Part shown: piece by piece, positions 23,501-31,231 of the stretch | How positions within the stretch are numbered: position 1 is the stretch's first letter | How the letters are laid out: each line of letters begins with the position of its first letter | NCBI GenBank assembly: GCA_910578065.1 | Contig: CAJTPB010000005.1 | Location: 1 to 64,000 of the forward strand | Direction: 5' to 3' | DNA: 64,000 bases | Source of the DNA: an uncultured Christensenella sp. | Lineage (GTDB): Bacteria > Bacillota > Clostridia > Christensenellales > Borkfalkiaceae | Notes under the pieces: model-generated | What the model was told of the DNA's origin: nothing | The model's input: the letters and a program-made list of their open reading frames with translations, nothing else | The model's database searches: none | Position numbers and translations under genes: made by a program

Positions 23501-25594
23501 ATGAAAGATTTAAAAAAATTATTGCAGTCGATGACGTTGGAGCAAAAAGTTGCACAGCTCGTACAGATAACCTACGCGCATATTTCCAAAGAGGAAGCGG
23601 AGGAATGGGCAAGAAGAGGCGTCGGGTCGTTTTTGCACGTTTTGGGCGATGAAGCGCGGCACTTGCAAAAAATCGCAACGCAAAGCGGCGCGAAGATCCC
23701 GCTTTTGTTCGGCATCGACGCCATTCACGGGCATTGTTTGAACAAACGCGCGACCGTTTTCCCTACACAGCTTTCTATGGCATGTTCGTTCGACCCTGAA
23801 TTGATCAAAAAGATGGGAAGGGCAACGGCACGGGAGGTTTCCGCCGACGGTCTCCATTGGACGTTTTCGCCCGTCTTGTGTTTGGCGCGCGATATTCGAT
23901 GGGGGCGCGTGGGCGAAACGTTCGGGGAAGATCCCTTTCTCGCGGGGGAATTGGGCGCGGCGATCATCGAGGGCTATCAGGGCGGCGACGCTTCGATCAT
24001 CGCCTGCGCGAAGCATTATATCGGTTACGGCGAAGCAACGGGCGGGCGCGACAGTTACGATACGTCCGTTACCTACCGTAAAATAAAAGAGGTCTTTCTT
24101 CCGCCCTTCGCGCGCGCGATCGAGGCGGGGTGCGCAAGCGTGATGACGGCATACGGAAGCATCGACGGAACGCCCTGCACGGCGGATAAAAAGCTGCTGT
24201 GCGAAATTTTGAAAGACGGGTTAAAGTTCGACGGGTTTGTCGTAACCGATTGGCAGAACGTCGGTCATTTGATTCGCGATCAGCACCTTGCAAAGAACGA
24301 AAAAGACGCTTCCCTCATCTCGCTCGAAGCTGGCAACGATTTGATGATGAACGCTCCCGAATTTTATGAGAGCATGATCTCTCTCGTGAAAAGCGGAGGG
24401 GTGCAGGAATCGCTTGTCGACGAAGCCGTAATGCGCATTTTGTCGGTGAAAGAACATTTCGGCTTATTAGATGATCCTTATAAACAGGCGAACGAGGACT
24501 ATCTCGCATGCGAAGAACACCTGCGCCTTGCCGAAGAAATCGCGGAAGAAAGCGCTGTGCTGTTAAAGAACGACGGAATTTTGCCGATCGAAAGGAAGTA
24601 TAAAAATATTCTCGTCGTCGGACAGAGCGCCGACGATATCCGCTGTCAGTACGGCGATTGGACGTATTTTTCTCACCCGCTGCCCGATTATGAACAACCG
24701 CCGCACCGCCCTTATTGCACGCTGCTGGAAGGCGTGCGGGAATCGGCAGAACGATTGGGCTGCAACGTCGTTTACGAAAAGGGCTGCGAGATCGAATCGA
24801 ACGACGAAAGCGGGATTGAGGTCGCGGTAAAAGCGGCAGAGAAATGTGATTTAATTGTTTTCGCTTGCGGAGATAATATTCATCTTGCGGCGGAGGGGCG
24901 CGATCGCGCAGACGTTACGTTGACGAAAGCGCAAAATCAATTATTTGCGGCATTGTGTCAAACCAACAAGCCGATCGTAAGCATATTGGTTGCAACAAAG
25001 CCGCTCTGCATTCCCGAAATCGATCGGTCGAGCAACGCCGTTATAACGAATTTCAACGGGGGTATGTTCGGGGGAAGGGCGCTCGCCAAAGTTTTGTTCG
25101 GCGAACTTAATCCGAGCGGCAAGCTGCCGATTAGTTTTCCGCGTCACGTCGGGCAACAGCCCGCGTATTACAATCAACTGCCCGGCTGGCATGCTTCCTC
25201 TTATGTAGATATGCCGAACAAGCCGCTGTATCCGTTCGGGAAGGGACTTTCCTACGCTTCGTTTGCGTATTCGGACTGCCGATTTGACGTGCAAACGTTA
25301 AAGCTGAAAGTTACGGTAACCAATACGGGCGTACGCGACGGAAAGGAAGTCGTCCAAATTTATTTCAGAGATCTTGTAAGTTCGGTTATGACTCCCGTAA
25401 AGCGGTTGATCGCTTTCCGCAAAATTGCACTTTCGGCAGGAGAAAGCAAAACGTTGGAATTTGAATTTACCCGAAAGGATTTTTCGCTTGTGAACGCACA
25501 GGAAGAACGCGTTACCGAAACGGGTGAATTTGAAATTATGGCGGGCGGAAGTTCGGATGACGGCGATTTATTAAAAACGAATTTTGTTTTGTAA
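23501..25594 (+). CDS. GH3 family β-glycosidase
   Basis: A 697-aa cytoplasmic glycoside hydrolase without a signal peptide. It has the standard GH3 order: a TIM-barrel domain with the nucleophile D250 in FVVTDWQN and the substrate-binding AKHYIGYGE segment; an α/β sandwich (about 340-550); and a C-terminal fibronectin III-like domain (GKEVVQIYFRDL, about 595-690). The family hydrolyses β-glucosides, β-xylosides or N-acetylglucosaminides; the presence of an α/β sandwich and FnIII domain fits a β-glucosidase or β-xylosidase, not NagZ. It likely finishes oligosaccharides brought in by the transporter. It has its own promoter and a bidirectional terminator downstream. Confidence 0.92.
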   Translation: MKDLKKLLQSMTLEQKVAQLVQITYAHISKEEAEEWARRGVGSFLHVLGDEARHLQKIATQSGAKIPLLFGIDAIHGHCLNKRATVFPTQLSMACSFDPELIKKMGRATAREVSADGLHWTFSPVLCLARDIRWGRVGETFGEDPFLAGELGAAIIEGYQGGDASIIACAKHYIGYGEATGGRDSYDTSVTYRKIKEVFLPPFARAIEAGCASVMTAYGSIDGTPCTADKKLLCEILKDGLKFDGFVVTDWQNVGHLIRDQHLAKNEKDASLISLEAGNDLMMNAPEFYESMISLVKSGGVQESLVDEAVMRILSVKEHFGLLDDPYKQANEDYLACEEHLRLAEEIAEESAVLLKNDGILPIERKYKNILVVGQSADDIRCQYGDWTYFSHPLPDYEQPPHRPYCTLLEGVRESAERLGCNVVYEKGCEIESNDESGIEVAVKAAEKCDLIVFACGDNIHLAAEGRDRADVTLTKAQNQLFAALCQTNKPIVSILVATKPLCIPEIDRSSNAVITNFNGGMFGGRALAKVLFGELNPSGKLPISFPRHVGQQPAYYNQLPGWHASSYVDMPNKPLYPFGKGLSYASFAYSDCRFDVQTLKLKVTVTNTGVRDGKEVVQIYFRDLVSSVMTPVKRLIAFRKIALSAGESKTLEFEFTRKDFSLVNAQEERVTETGEFEIMAGGSSDDGDLLKTNFVL

Positions 25595-25748
25595 GCGAAA
25601 ATGATATAAGTACTAAATCTGTTTTGAAGAGTATTGTTTTCTTCTTTCGGTTCATAATCGTTGCTGTTTTTTAAGCAGTTTTTGCGCGCTTCATGTGGTT
25701 TTGTGCAACAATTAACTCAGACGAAAGGAAAAATTTCGATGGAAATAA

Positions 25749-25798
25749 AAAAATCCCCGCGACAAGATACGGTTTCGTATTTTGCCACGGGGATTTTT
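25749..25798. terminator. bidirectional terminator with nested hairpin
   Basis: The outer stem 25749-25759 with 25788-25798 (A-run one side, T-run the other) encloses an inner stem AAGATACG/CGTATTTT. It separates the GH3 gene from the convergent membrane protein gene. Nothing else was seen in 25595-25876. Confidence 0.85.
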
Positions 25799-25876
25799 AT
25801 AAAGAAAGAACCAATCAACAATCTTCTGTATTTACAAAAAATTCGAAAGGTTGCACTTTGATAGATCAGCAGTAAC

Positions 25877-26728
25877 CTAAAACGAATTATCGATTTGCTT
25901 TAATGTTTTTTCGAGACGACTATTCGTATGCGCAATTTCTCTTAATGATTCGATTGCCGAGTTTCCGCTTTCAGCGACGGTTGCAAAGGTTAAAGCATCA
26001 AAATTTATCACGGCGTTTTCTCTTGCCGCCGAGTACACGGAAATTAGTTTCAATTCGTTATTTACGGTGAATAAATATTTGCAGAAATGTAAATGCTGCA
26101 ATAACGGACGTACATGCGTTTTACTGTGTTTTCCGCGTCTTTGTGAAGGTCCGCGCTCTCCAATCGATAAAGTACAGTTACCGTCCGATGAATATTTTAT
26201 TTGAGGAACCAGTACCGGTTTCATATATTTATCTGAACTGTCTAAATATTTTCCCAAATCTAAAACCGCTTTATGCAAAACCCGAATACGTTTTTTACTT
26301 ATTTCAACCGAGTAAAAATTTCCTTCGCTATCATAAGCTATAAATAAATTGTCGCACGTATTTATGAAAGTAAATTCTTTTAAGTGGCAAAATAAAAATA
26401 TTCCGAATAGAATACCTATCCCCAAGGCGGTAAGCGGAATTGCGATAAGCCTTACTCGCTCCTCGGGCAAAGCCGCAATCATAATGTAAATACTTATGGC
26501 AATCATGATAGAAAAAACAACGGAAAACAAACATAAAGCTTTAAAATATACGCTTTGAGAATGGCGGATATTTTTATCAAACGCCGACTTTATGCTGTTA
26601 TCGCTTACGTCAAAAGGCGCGTATCTTCTTTGCCTGACAAAATGCTTGACTTCTTTATCTGCTTGAATTATTTCAGCAGCGTTGTCAAAATCTTCACTTT
26701 TTTGTATCTCGAAATACGGACAACTCAT
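25877..26728 (-). CDS. membrane protein of unknown function, probable leaderless mRNA
   Basis: A 283-aa protein with a ~60-residue cytoplasmic N-terminus and two membrane helices (about 66-85 and 95-115, on the MSCPYF start), then a large cytoplasmic domain rich in strands with a basic GPSQRRGKHSKTH stretch. No family is recognised. I choose the ATG at 26728: the promoter -10 ends only 6 bases upstream, so transcription should start at or next to the ATG and no Shine-Dalgarno sequence can exist. A TTG eight codons upstream in frame overlaps the promoter and is unlikely. It is monocistronic. Confidence 0.7.
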   Translation of the reverse strand: MSCPYFEIQKSEDFDNAAEIIQADKEVKHFVRQRRYAPFDVSDNSIKSAFDKNIRHSQSVYFKALCLFSVVFSIMIAISIYIMIAALPEERVRLIAIPLTALGIGILFGIFLFCHLKEFTFINTCDNLFIAYDSEGNFYSVEISKKRIRVLHKAVLDLGKYLDSSDKYMKPVLVPQIKYSSDGNCTLSIGERGPSQRRGKHSKTHVRPLLQHLHFCKYLFTVNNELKLISVYSAARENAVINFDALTFATVAESGNSAIESLREIAHTNSRLEKTLKQIDNSF

Positions 26729-26734
26729 AATTTT

Positions 26735-26762
26735 ATTATACCACAAAAACAAATTTTTTCAA
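26735..26762 (-). promoter_or_regulatory. promoter giving a leaderless transcript
   Basis: Minus-strand TTGAAA (26762-26757), 16-base spacer and TATAAT (26740-26735). The start codon at 26728 lies 7 bases past the -10, where transcription normally begins. Confidence 0.75.
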
Positions 26763-26815
26763 TCATATGACAGCGCAAGAAAGGACTTTGGCGCTGTGGC
26801 GGTGCTTATAAATAC

Positions 26816-26848
26816 AGAAAAAGCACAAACCGTAGCGGTTCGTGCTTT
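26816..26848 (-). terminator. terminator of the five-tRNA operon
   Basis: The stem 26823-26832 / 26836-26845 is followed on the minus strand by TTTTTC. One pair is G-U in the minus transcript. It has the same GCAC...GTGC-TTTTTC form as the tRNA-Ala terminator at 2150-2176. Confidence 0.8.
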
Positions 26849-26856
26849 AACGCTAT

Positions 26857-26941
26857 TGGTGGGAAGAGGTGGATTCGAACCACCGAAGTCGTAGACGTCA
26901 GATTTACAGTCTGATCCATTTGGCCGCTCTGGAATCTTCCC
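26857..26941 (-). tRNA. tRNA-Tyr (GTA)
   Basis: A class II tRNA of 85 bases with a long variable arm, anticodon loop CTGTAAA (GTA), acceptor GGGAAGA/TCTTCCC and encoded CCA. It is the last gene of the tRNA operon. Confidence 0.95.
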
Positions 26942-26965
26942 GTATAAAATTGTTTTGAATAGAAT

Positions 26966-27041
26966 TGGAGCCGGTGATCGGAATCGAACCAACAACCTGC
27001 TGATTACAAATCAGCTGCTCTGCCGATTGAGCTACACCGGC
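26966..27041 (-). tRNA. tRNA-Thr (TGT)
   Basis: Cloverleaf with acceptor GCCGGTG/CACCGGC, anticodon stem GCTGA/TCAGC and loop TTTGTAA (TGT). The CCA end is encoded. Confidence 0.95.
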
Positions 27042-27045
27042 AAGG

Positions 27046-27121
27046 TGGTGCCTTGGGGCGGAATCGAACCACCGACAGAGGGATTTTCAGTCCCTTGCTC
27101 TACCAACTGAGCTACCAAGGC
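27046..27121 (-). tRNA. tRNA-Phe (GAA)
   Basis: Cloverleaf with acceptor GCCTTGG/CCAAGGC and anticodon loop CTGAAAA (GAA). The CCA end is encoded. Only 4 bases separate it from tRNA-Thr. Confidence 0.95.
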
Positions 27122-27172
27122 AAAAGCCTATTTAAGGCATAAGCCCCATTCCTCGGAATGAGGCTTTAAAAA

Positions 27173-27249
27173 TGGCGACCCAAAACGGGCTCGAACCGTC
27201 GACCTCCAGCGTGACAGGCTGGCGCTCTAACCAACTGAGCTATTGGGCC
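27173..27249 (-). tRNA. tRNA-Asp (GTC)
   Basis: Cloverleaf with acceptor GGCCCAA/TTGGGTC (one G-U), anticodon stem CCAGC/GCTGG and loop CTGTCAC (GTC). The CCA end is encoded. A hairpin at about 27141-27167 lies between it and tRNA-Phe and may be a processing site. Confidence 0.95.
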
Positions 27250-27382
27250 ATGTATGCTTTGCGAGCGTTTGCTTTGCCCTAATGCCATAAAAAATTGCTT
27301 TTTTATGAAATAAGGAGATTGAAAGGGCGTTTCAGCCTTTCGGCGCGCCGATCAAGGCTTTGAGTGAACTGCCCCGTTATAT

Positions 27383-27459
27383 TGGTGGGCCTTCACGGAC
27401 TTGAACCGCGGACCAATCGGTTATGAGCCGACCGCTCTAACCAACTGAGCTAAAGGCCC
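27383..27459 (-). tRNA. tRNA with CAT anticodon (Met or lysidine-type Ile2)
   Basis: First gene of the tRNA operon: acceptor GGGCCTT/AAGGCCC, anticodon loop CTCATAA. A G-C first pair excludes a typical initiator. Its body resembles the Ile2 (AUA-reading) tRNA type as well as elongator Met, and sequence alone does not settle which. The 130-base spacer to tRNA-Asp contains two hairpins (about 27281-27308 and 27324-27345) but no gene. Confidence 0.9.
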
Positions 27460-27497
27460 TAAGATGCGGACAATGCTTCCATTCGCAACGCTTGATA

Positions 27498-27526
27498 ATA
27501 ATATTATAAATCAAAAAAAATGTCAA
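27498..27526 (-). promoter_or_regulatory. promoter of the tRNA operon
   Basis: Minus-strand TTGACA (27526-27521), 17-base spacer and TATTAT (27503-27498), about 40 bases before the first tRNA. Confidence 0.85.
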
Positions 27527-27701
27527 GTGTTTTTTATGGGTTTTTTCCATAATTTTTCCGTAAATTCTATTGCGTTTCCGTGATTGCATTTTTCGGATAA
27601 AAATGCGTTTTCGACGTGTTTTTTCCTCTTTTTTGACATTCAGACAGGATTCCCGCTTTCGATTCTGTTAAAATACGTTTAATTTCATGCGGAGGTCTGT
27701 T

Positions 27702-28010
27702 ATGAAGATGCAGAGCTGCCGTCAGGGGGAAAGCCTTTACATTTACCTCGACGGCGAACTTGACGAGCATTCCGTGTCGGACGTCCGATCGGGAGCGGAT
27801 CGCCTGATAGACGAGCACGCGGGGGCCTCGCGCGCCATCTTTAATTTGGCGGGCGTGCGCTTTATGGACTCGACGGGGATCGGGTTTTTGATCGGTCGGT
27901 ACAAAAAGCTGCAAAAATACGGTATGGGAATGTATCTTGAAAATCCCAATGCGGGCGCGGATAAAATTCTCGAATTAAGCGGGGTTTACACGCTTATGCC
28001 CAAAATTTAG
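27702..28010 (+). CDS. spoIIAA: anti-sigma F factor antagonist SpoIIAA
   Basis: A 102-aa STAS-domain protein that, when dephosphorylated in the forespore, binds SpoIIAB and frees sigma F. The phosphorylated serine is S57 in FMDSTGIGFLIGRY. The start at 27702 follows a GGAGG at 27691. It is the first gene of the spoIIA operon, with spoIIAB starting 7 bases after the stop. I could not find a clean sigma-H promoter upstream. Confidence 0.95.
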   Translation: MKMQSCRQGESLYIYLDGELDEHSVSDVRSGADRLIDEHAGASRAIFNLAGVRFMDSTGIGFLIGRYKKLQKYGMGMYLENPNAGADKILELSGVYTLMPKI

Positions 28011-28017
28011 GTGAACT

Positions 28018-28458
28018 ATGAATCAGATGATACTGAAATTTTTATCCCGTTCTGAGAACGAAAATTTTGCGCGCAACGCGGTTGCGGCGTTTGCGCTTTC
28101 TTTAAATCCTACTCTTTCCGAACTTTCGGACGTAAAGACCGCCGTTTCCGAAGCGGTAACAAATTGCATCGTGCACGGGTACAACGGCAGAGAAGAGGGC
28201 TGGATCACGTTGGAATGCACGGTAGACGGAACGCAATTACATATTCGGATATCCGACAGCGGAAAGGGAATCGGCGACGTAGAGCGCGCGCTGACCCCCT
28301 TTTACACGACGTTGGAAGACGAAGAGCGTTCGGGGATGGGATTTACGATCATGCAAACGTTTATGACCGATTTTTCCGTGCAGTCGGAAGAGGGCGTGGG
28401 GACGACGGTGATCATGAGCAAAGACTTCGGCGCAAGGGCGGAAGCAAATGCTCAATGA
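28018..28458 (+). CDS. spoIIAB: anti-sigma F factor and SpoIIAA kinase SpoIIAB
   Basis: A 146-aa GHKL-fold kinase that holds sigma F inactive and phosphorylates SpoIIAA. The ATP site is visible as the N-box EAVTNCIVHGY, the G1 box ISDSGKGIG and the G2 region SGMGFTIM. It overlaps the sigF start by 11 bases, so stoichiometric synthesis is likely. Confidence 0.95.
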   Translation: MNQMILKFLSRSENENFARNAVAAFALSLNPTLSELSDVKTAVSEAVTNCIVHGYNGREEGWITLECTVDGTQLHIRISDSGKGIGDVERALTPFYTTLEDEERSGMGFTIMQTFMTDFSVQSEEGVGTTVIMSKDFGARAEANAQ

Positions 28459-29170
28459 ACAGGATACGTTATATTACCTTCGCTTAGCGAAGCAGGGGGA
28501 CAACGGCGCAAAAGAAACGCTGCTCGAACATAATACCTCGCTGTTGAAAAGCATATTAAAGCGGTACTTGAATAAGGGCGTGGAATACGACGATTTGTAT
28601 CAGCTTTCGTGCATCGGCTTTTTAAAAGCGATCGCGGGGTTCGACGAAAGTTTCGGCGTGCGTTTTTCCACTTACGCCGTGCCGATGATCGCTGGGGAAA
28701 TCAAGCGGTTTTTGCGCGACGACGGAAGCGTAAAAGTTTCGCGCGCGCTCAAACAGTCGGCGCGGGAAATGAATCGCTTTATCGAGCAGTATTCTTCCGA
28801 ACACGGCGAACAGCCCAGCGTAAAGGAGATCGCAGCGGCTTTTTCGATGGACGAAGGGGAAGTGGTTTTTACGCTCGGCTCTTCGAAAATGCCTATTTCC
28901 ATATACGAACAGTCCGACTACAAAGACGAAAAATCCTCATCCCTTTGCGATAAGCTGCCCGCTCGCGACGATCAAGACGAAATGATCGAGCGCATGCTGT
29001 TGAAAACGGCGATCGAAAAGCTACCCGAACGGGAACGGAAAATTGTATTTCTGCGCTATTTCCGCGATATGACGCAAAGCGAAGTTGCGCGCAGGATCGG
29101 GGTAAGTCAGGTGCAGATCTCCCGTATCGAAAACAAAATTATGCAAGATTTTAAGCGGGAATTAAGCTAA
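28448..29170 (+). CDS. sigF: RNA polymerase sporulation sigma factor F
   Basis: A 240-aa sigma-70 family factor that starts forespore gene expression. Region 2 (YDDLYQLSCIGFLKAIAGFD and STYAVPMIAGEIKRFLRDDG), region 3 (SVKEIAAAFSMDEGEV) and region 4 (LPERERKIVFLRYFRDMTQSEVARRIGVSQ) are all complete. Order and overlap with spoIIAB match the spoIIA operon of Bacillus and Clostridium, which marks the host as an endospore former or a recent descendant of one. Confidence 0.96.
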   Translation: MLNEQDTLYYLRLAKQGDNGAKETLLEHNTSLLKSILKRYLNKGVEYDDLYQLSCIGFLKAIAGFDESFGVRFSTYAVPMIAGEIKRFLRDDGSVKVSRALKQSAREMNRFIEQYSSEHGEQPSVKEIAAAFSMDEGEVVFTLGSSKMPISIYEQSDYKDEKSSSLCDKLPARDDQDEMIERMLLKTAIEKLPERERKIVFLRYFRDMTQSEVARRIGVSQVQISRIENKIMQDFKRELS

Positions 29171-29197
29171 AAATGAATAATTATGCAAAAAAGCGGG

Positions 29198-29226
29198 GCA
29201 AAAAGTATATTTTTGCTCTTTTTTTG
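29198..29226 (+). terminator. terminator of the spoIIA operon
   Basis: The stem GCAAAAA/TTTTTGC (29198-29204 with 29210-29216) is followed by a T-run to about 29225. Confidence 0.75.
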
Positions 29227-29237
29227 CATGCAAGCGT

Positions 29238-29267
29238 TTGACTTCTTTTAGGGGAGAATGATATAAT
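29238..29267 (+). promoter_or_regulatory. promoter of the histidine operon
   Basis: TTGACT (29238-29243), 18-base spacer and TATAAT (29262-29267), 31 bases before hisZ. The short leader leaves no room for a T-box. Confidence 0.8.
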
Positions 29268-29298
29268 AAAGTATATTTTAAGTTCGGAGATCGAGAAA

Positions 29299-30465
29299 AT
29301 GGCGTATCGCAATTTACCGGCGGGGGTGCAAGATCTTCTGCCGCGGGAATGCCGCATGTTGGCGGTTGTAAAAGAACGGCTTGCGAAAAAGTTCGACTTG
29401 TGCGGGTTTCAGCAAGTTTTAAGCGGCGCGTTGGAATATTACGATACCTTTTCGCAAATTTCCAACCCGATCGCGCAGGAGCGTATGTTCAAACTGACCG
29501 ATTCGGACGGGAAACTTTTGGTTTTGCGCCCCGATGCGACGCTTGCCATTTCACGTATCGCGGCGACCAAATTGCAGTCGCCCCGCGCGCGGCTTTGCTA
29601 TTTTGCCGATAAATACGATGCGGAAAACGGAGGCGGGATATCCTCCCGCGAAATTTATCAGGCGGGCGTAGAATGCTTGGGGGAAGAGGGCGCTTTGTCC
29701 GACGCGCAGGCGATCGCCTTTGCCGTCGAATGCGTGCGCGAAACGGGGATCCGCGGGTTTATCGTAGATATCGGGCATGTGGGTTATTTTAAAGGTTTGT
29801 TGGAAGAGTGCGGGCTTTCGGAAGAGGAAGCGGAACGGGTGCGCCGCTGTATCAACGCCAAAGACGGCTGGAACGCCGAACGCGCCTTGCGCAAAGCGGG
29901 CGCGGGCGAAAAGACGGTGAACGCGGTGTTGGCGCTTCCCGCGCTGTTCGGCGGGGCGGAAGTGCTCGATAAAGCGCAGTCGCTTACCGAAAACGCGTGC
30001 GCGCGGCAGGCGGTAGCGCACTTAAAGCGGGTAAACGACATTCTCGTACGCATGGGGTATGAAAAGGAAATTTCTTACGATTTAGGCACGGTAAAACGGC
30101 TGTCTTATTATTCGGGCGTCGTTTTCAGCGGTTTGGTAAAAGAGTTAGGCGCGCCCGTGTTCAGCGGAGGCAGATACGATCGTCTTGCAGACGACTTCGG
30201 CAAGCACATTCCCGCCGTCGGATTTGCGATCGGGTTAAAACGGGTGCTTATCGCGCTCGAACGGCAGGGCAGTCTGCCTGAAGAACCGTTGTTAGACGGC
30301 GTGATTTTTTGCGAGGAAGGGGCGGAAGAGATAGGGTATTCCGCATTTATGCAGATGACTGGCGAAGGAAAGCGCGTGCGCTTTTGTTCGGAATACGGCG
30401 CGCAGGCGCAAGAAGGCTGTGCCGCGCGCTATTTGGCGACGAAAAAAGGATTAAAAAAGTTATGA
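29299..30465 (+). CDS. hisZ: ATP phosphoribosyltransferase regulatory subunit
   Basis: A 388-aa paralogue of histidyl-tRNA synthetase catalytic core, without the anticodon-binding domain. It forms an octamer with short HisG and makes it active and histidine-sensitive. The class II-like motifs are seen as GVQDLLPRECR at the start, LRPDATLAISRI (motif 2) and PAVGFAIGLKRVL (motif 3). Its stop overlaps the hisG start (ATGA), fitting a 1:1 complex. Confidence 0.93.
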   Translation: MAYRNLPAGVQDLLPRECRMLAVVKERLAKKFDLCGFQQVLSGALEYYDTFSQISNPIAQERMFKLTDSDGKLLVLRPDATLAISRIAATKLQSPRARLCYFADKYDAENGGGISSREIYQAGVECLGEEGALSDAQAIAFAVECVRETGIRGFIVDIGHVGYFKGLLEECGLSEEEAERVRRCINAKDGWNAERALRKAGAGEKTVNAVLALPALFGGAEVLDKAQSLTENACARQAVAHLKRVNDILVRMGYEKEISYDLGTVKRLSYYSGVVFSGLVKELGAPVFSGGRYDRLADDFGKHIPAVGFAIGLKRVLIALERQGSLPEEPLLDGVIFCEEGAEEIGYSAFMQMTGEGKRVRFCSEYGAQAQEGCAARYLATKKGLKKL

Positions 30466-31088
30466 TCTATTTCGCTTTGGCTAAGGGAAGATTGGGGGAT
30501 GCGAGCGCCGATTTGCTGGAACGTTGCGGGGCGGACGTGCGCGTTCTGCGCGAAAAAACGCGCAAACTCGTTTTGGAAAGCGGTGATAAAAAGTACGGCT
30601 TTTTCCTTGTAAAGCCTTCCGACGTACCCACGTATGTAGAGGCGGGTGTGGCGGATTTGGGAATCGTAGGCAAAGATACTTTAATGGAAGAGGAAAAGGA
30701 TCTGTACGAAATGCTCGATCTCCGTTTAGGGGAATGCAGCTTGTGTTTGGCGGGCTTTCCCGACCGCAAAGACGTGCTAACAAATCCCCTGCTGCGCGTG
30801 GCGACCAAGTACGTGCGCATTGCAAAGCGCATGTTCGCAGAGCGGGGGGAAGAGGCGGAAATTATTCCCTTGCACGGCTCTATCGAGCTTGCGCCCGTAA
30901 CGGGGCTTGCCGACGTAATTTTCGACGTAGTGCAAACGGGGTCTACCTTAAAGGCAAACGGGCTTGTCGTGTTGGAAGAAGTTTATGCGGGGATCACGGC
31001 GCGGCTAGTTGCCAACAAAGTGAGTTTAAAGACGAAATCGGAAGAAATTCTGCCTTTGATCGCCCGTATGAAAGAGATGGTAATATGA
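30462..31088 (+). CDS. hisG: ATP phosphoribosyltransferase catalytic subunit, short form
   Basis: First enzyme of histidine synthesis (ATP + PRPP to phosphoribosyl-ATP). The 208-aa length, lacking the C-terminal regulatory domain, is the short HisG that requires HisZ. MIYFALAKGRLGD is the usual N-terminus, and DVVQTGSTLKANGL is the PRPP-binding loop. The start at 30462 is fixed by the ATGA overlap with hisZ. Its final codons are part of a 147-bp tandem duplication with the start of hisD. Confidence 0.94.
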   Translation: MIYFALAKGRLGDASADLLERCGADVRVLREKTRKLVLESGDKKYGFFLVKPSDVPTYVEAGVADLGIVGKDTLMEEEKDLYEMLDLRLGECSLCLAGFPDRKDVLTNPLLRVATKYVRIAKRMFAERGEEAEIIPLHGSIELAPVTGLADVIFDVVQTGSTLKANGLVVLEEVYAGITARLVANKVSLKTKSEEILPLIARMKEMVI

Positions 31089-31207
31089 ACAGATATAGTA
31101 AAGAAACTTGCGTGGAGCTGTTGAACCGCGCGTTCGAGGATCGGGAAGAGGAGCGCAAGCGGGTAACGGAGATCATTGCGGACGTGCTTGCCCGCGGCGA
31201 TAAATGA
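31085..31207 (+). CDS. 40-codon duplicate of the hisD start (mini-gene)
   Basis: This 40-aa frame, MNRYSKETCVELLNRAFEDR onward to ARGDK, matches the first 40 residues of HisD (31232) at 37 positions. It starts with an ATGA overlap with the hisG stop, just as a normal hisD would, and ends at TGA 31205-31207. The whole 147-bp unit, including the last codons of hisG and the ribosome binding region, is repeated. Between the copies roughly seven codon changes are silent and three change the residue, so the frame looks maintained. The peptide covers only the N-terminal arm of HisD and cannot be catalytic. It could be a relic or a translated leader. Confidence 0.7.
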   Translation: MNRYSKETCVELLNRAFEDREEERKRVTEIIADVLARGDK

Positions 31208-31231
31208 TACCCGCATGAAGGAGATCGTAAT

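Noticed and set aside
25739..25861. Short open frame spanning the terminator after the GH3 gene
   Set aside because: Its sequence is mostly the perfect bidirectional hairpin (25749-25798); there is no coding signal.
27600..27690. Sigma-H promoter upstream of spoIIAA (AGGATT near 27646)
   Set aside because: No GAAT-type -10 sequence is found at the required distance.
29171..29298. T-box or histidine attenuator upstream of hisZ
   Set aside because: The leader between the promoter and hisZ is about 30 bases, too short for a T-box, and there is no run of histidine codons.
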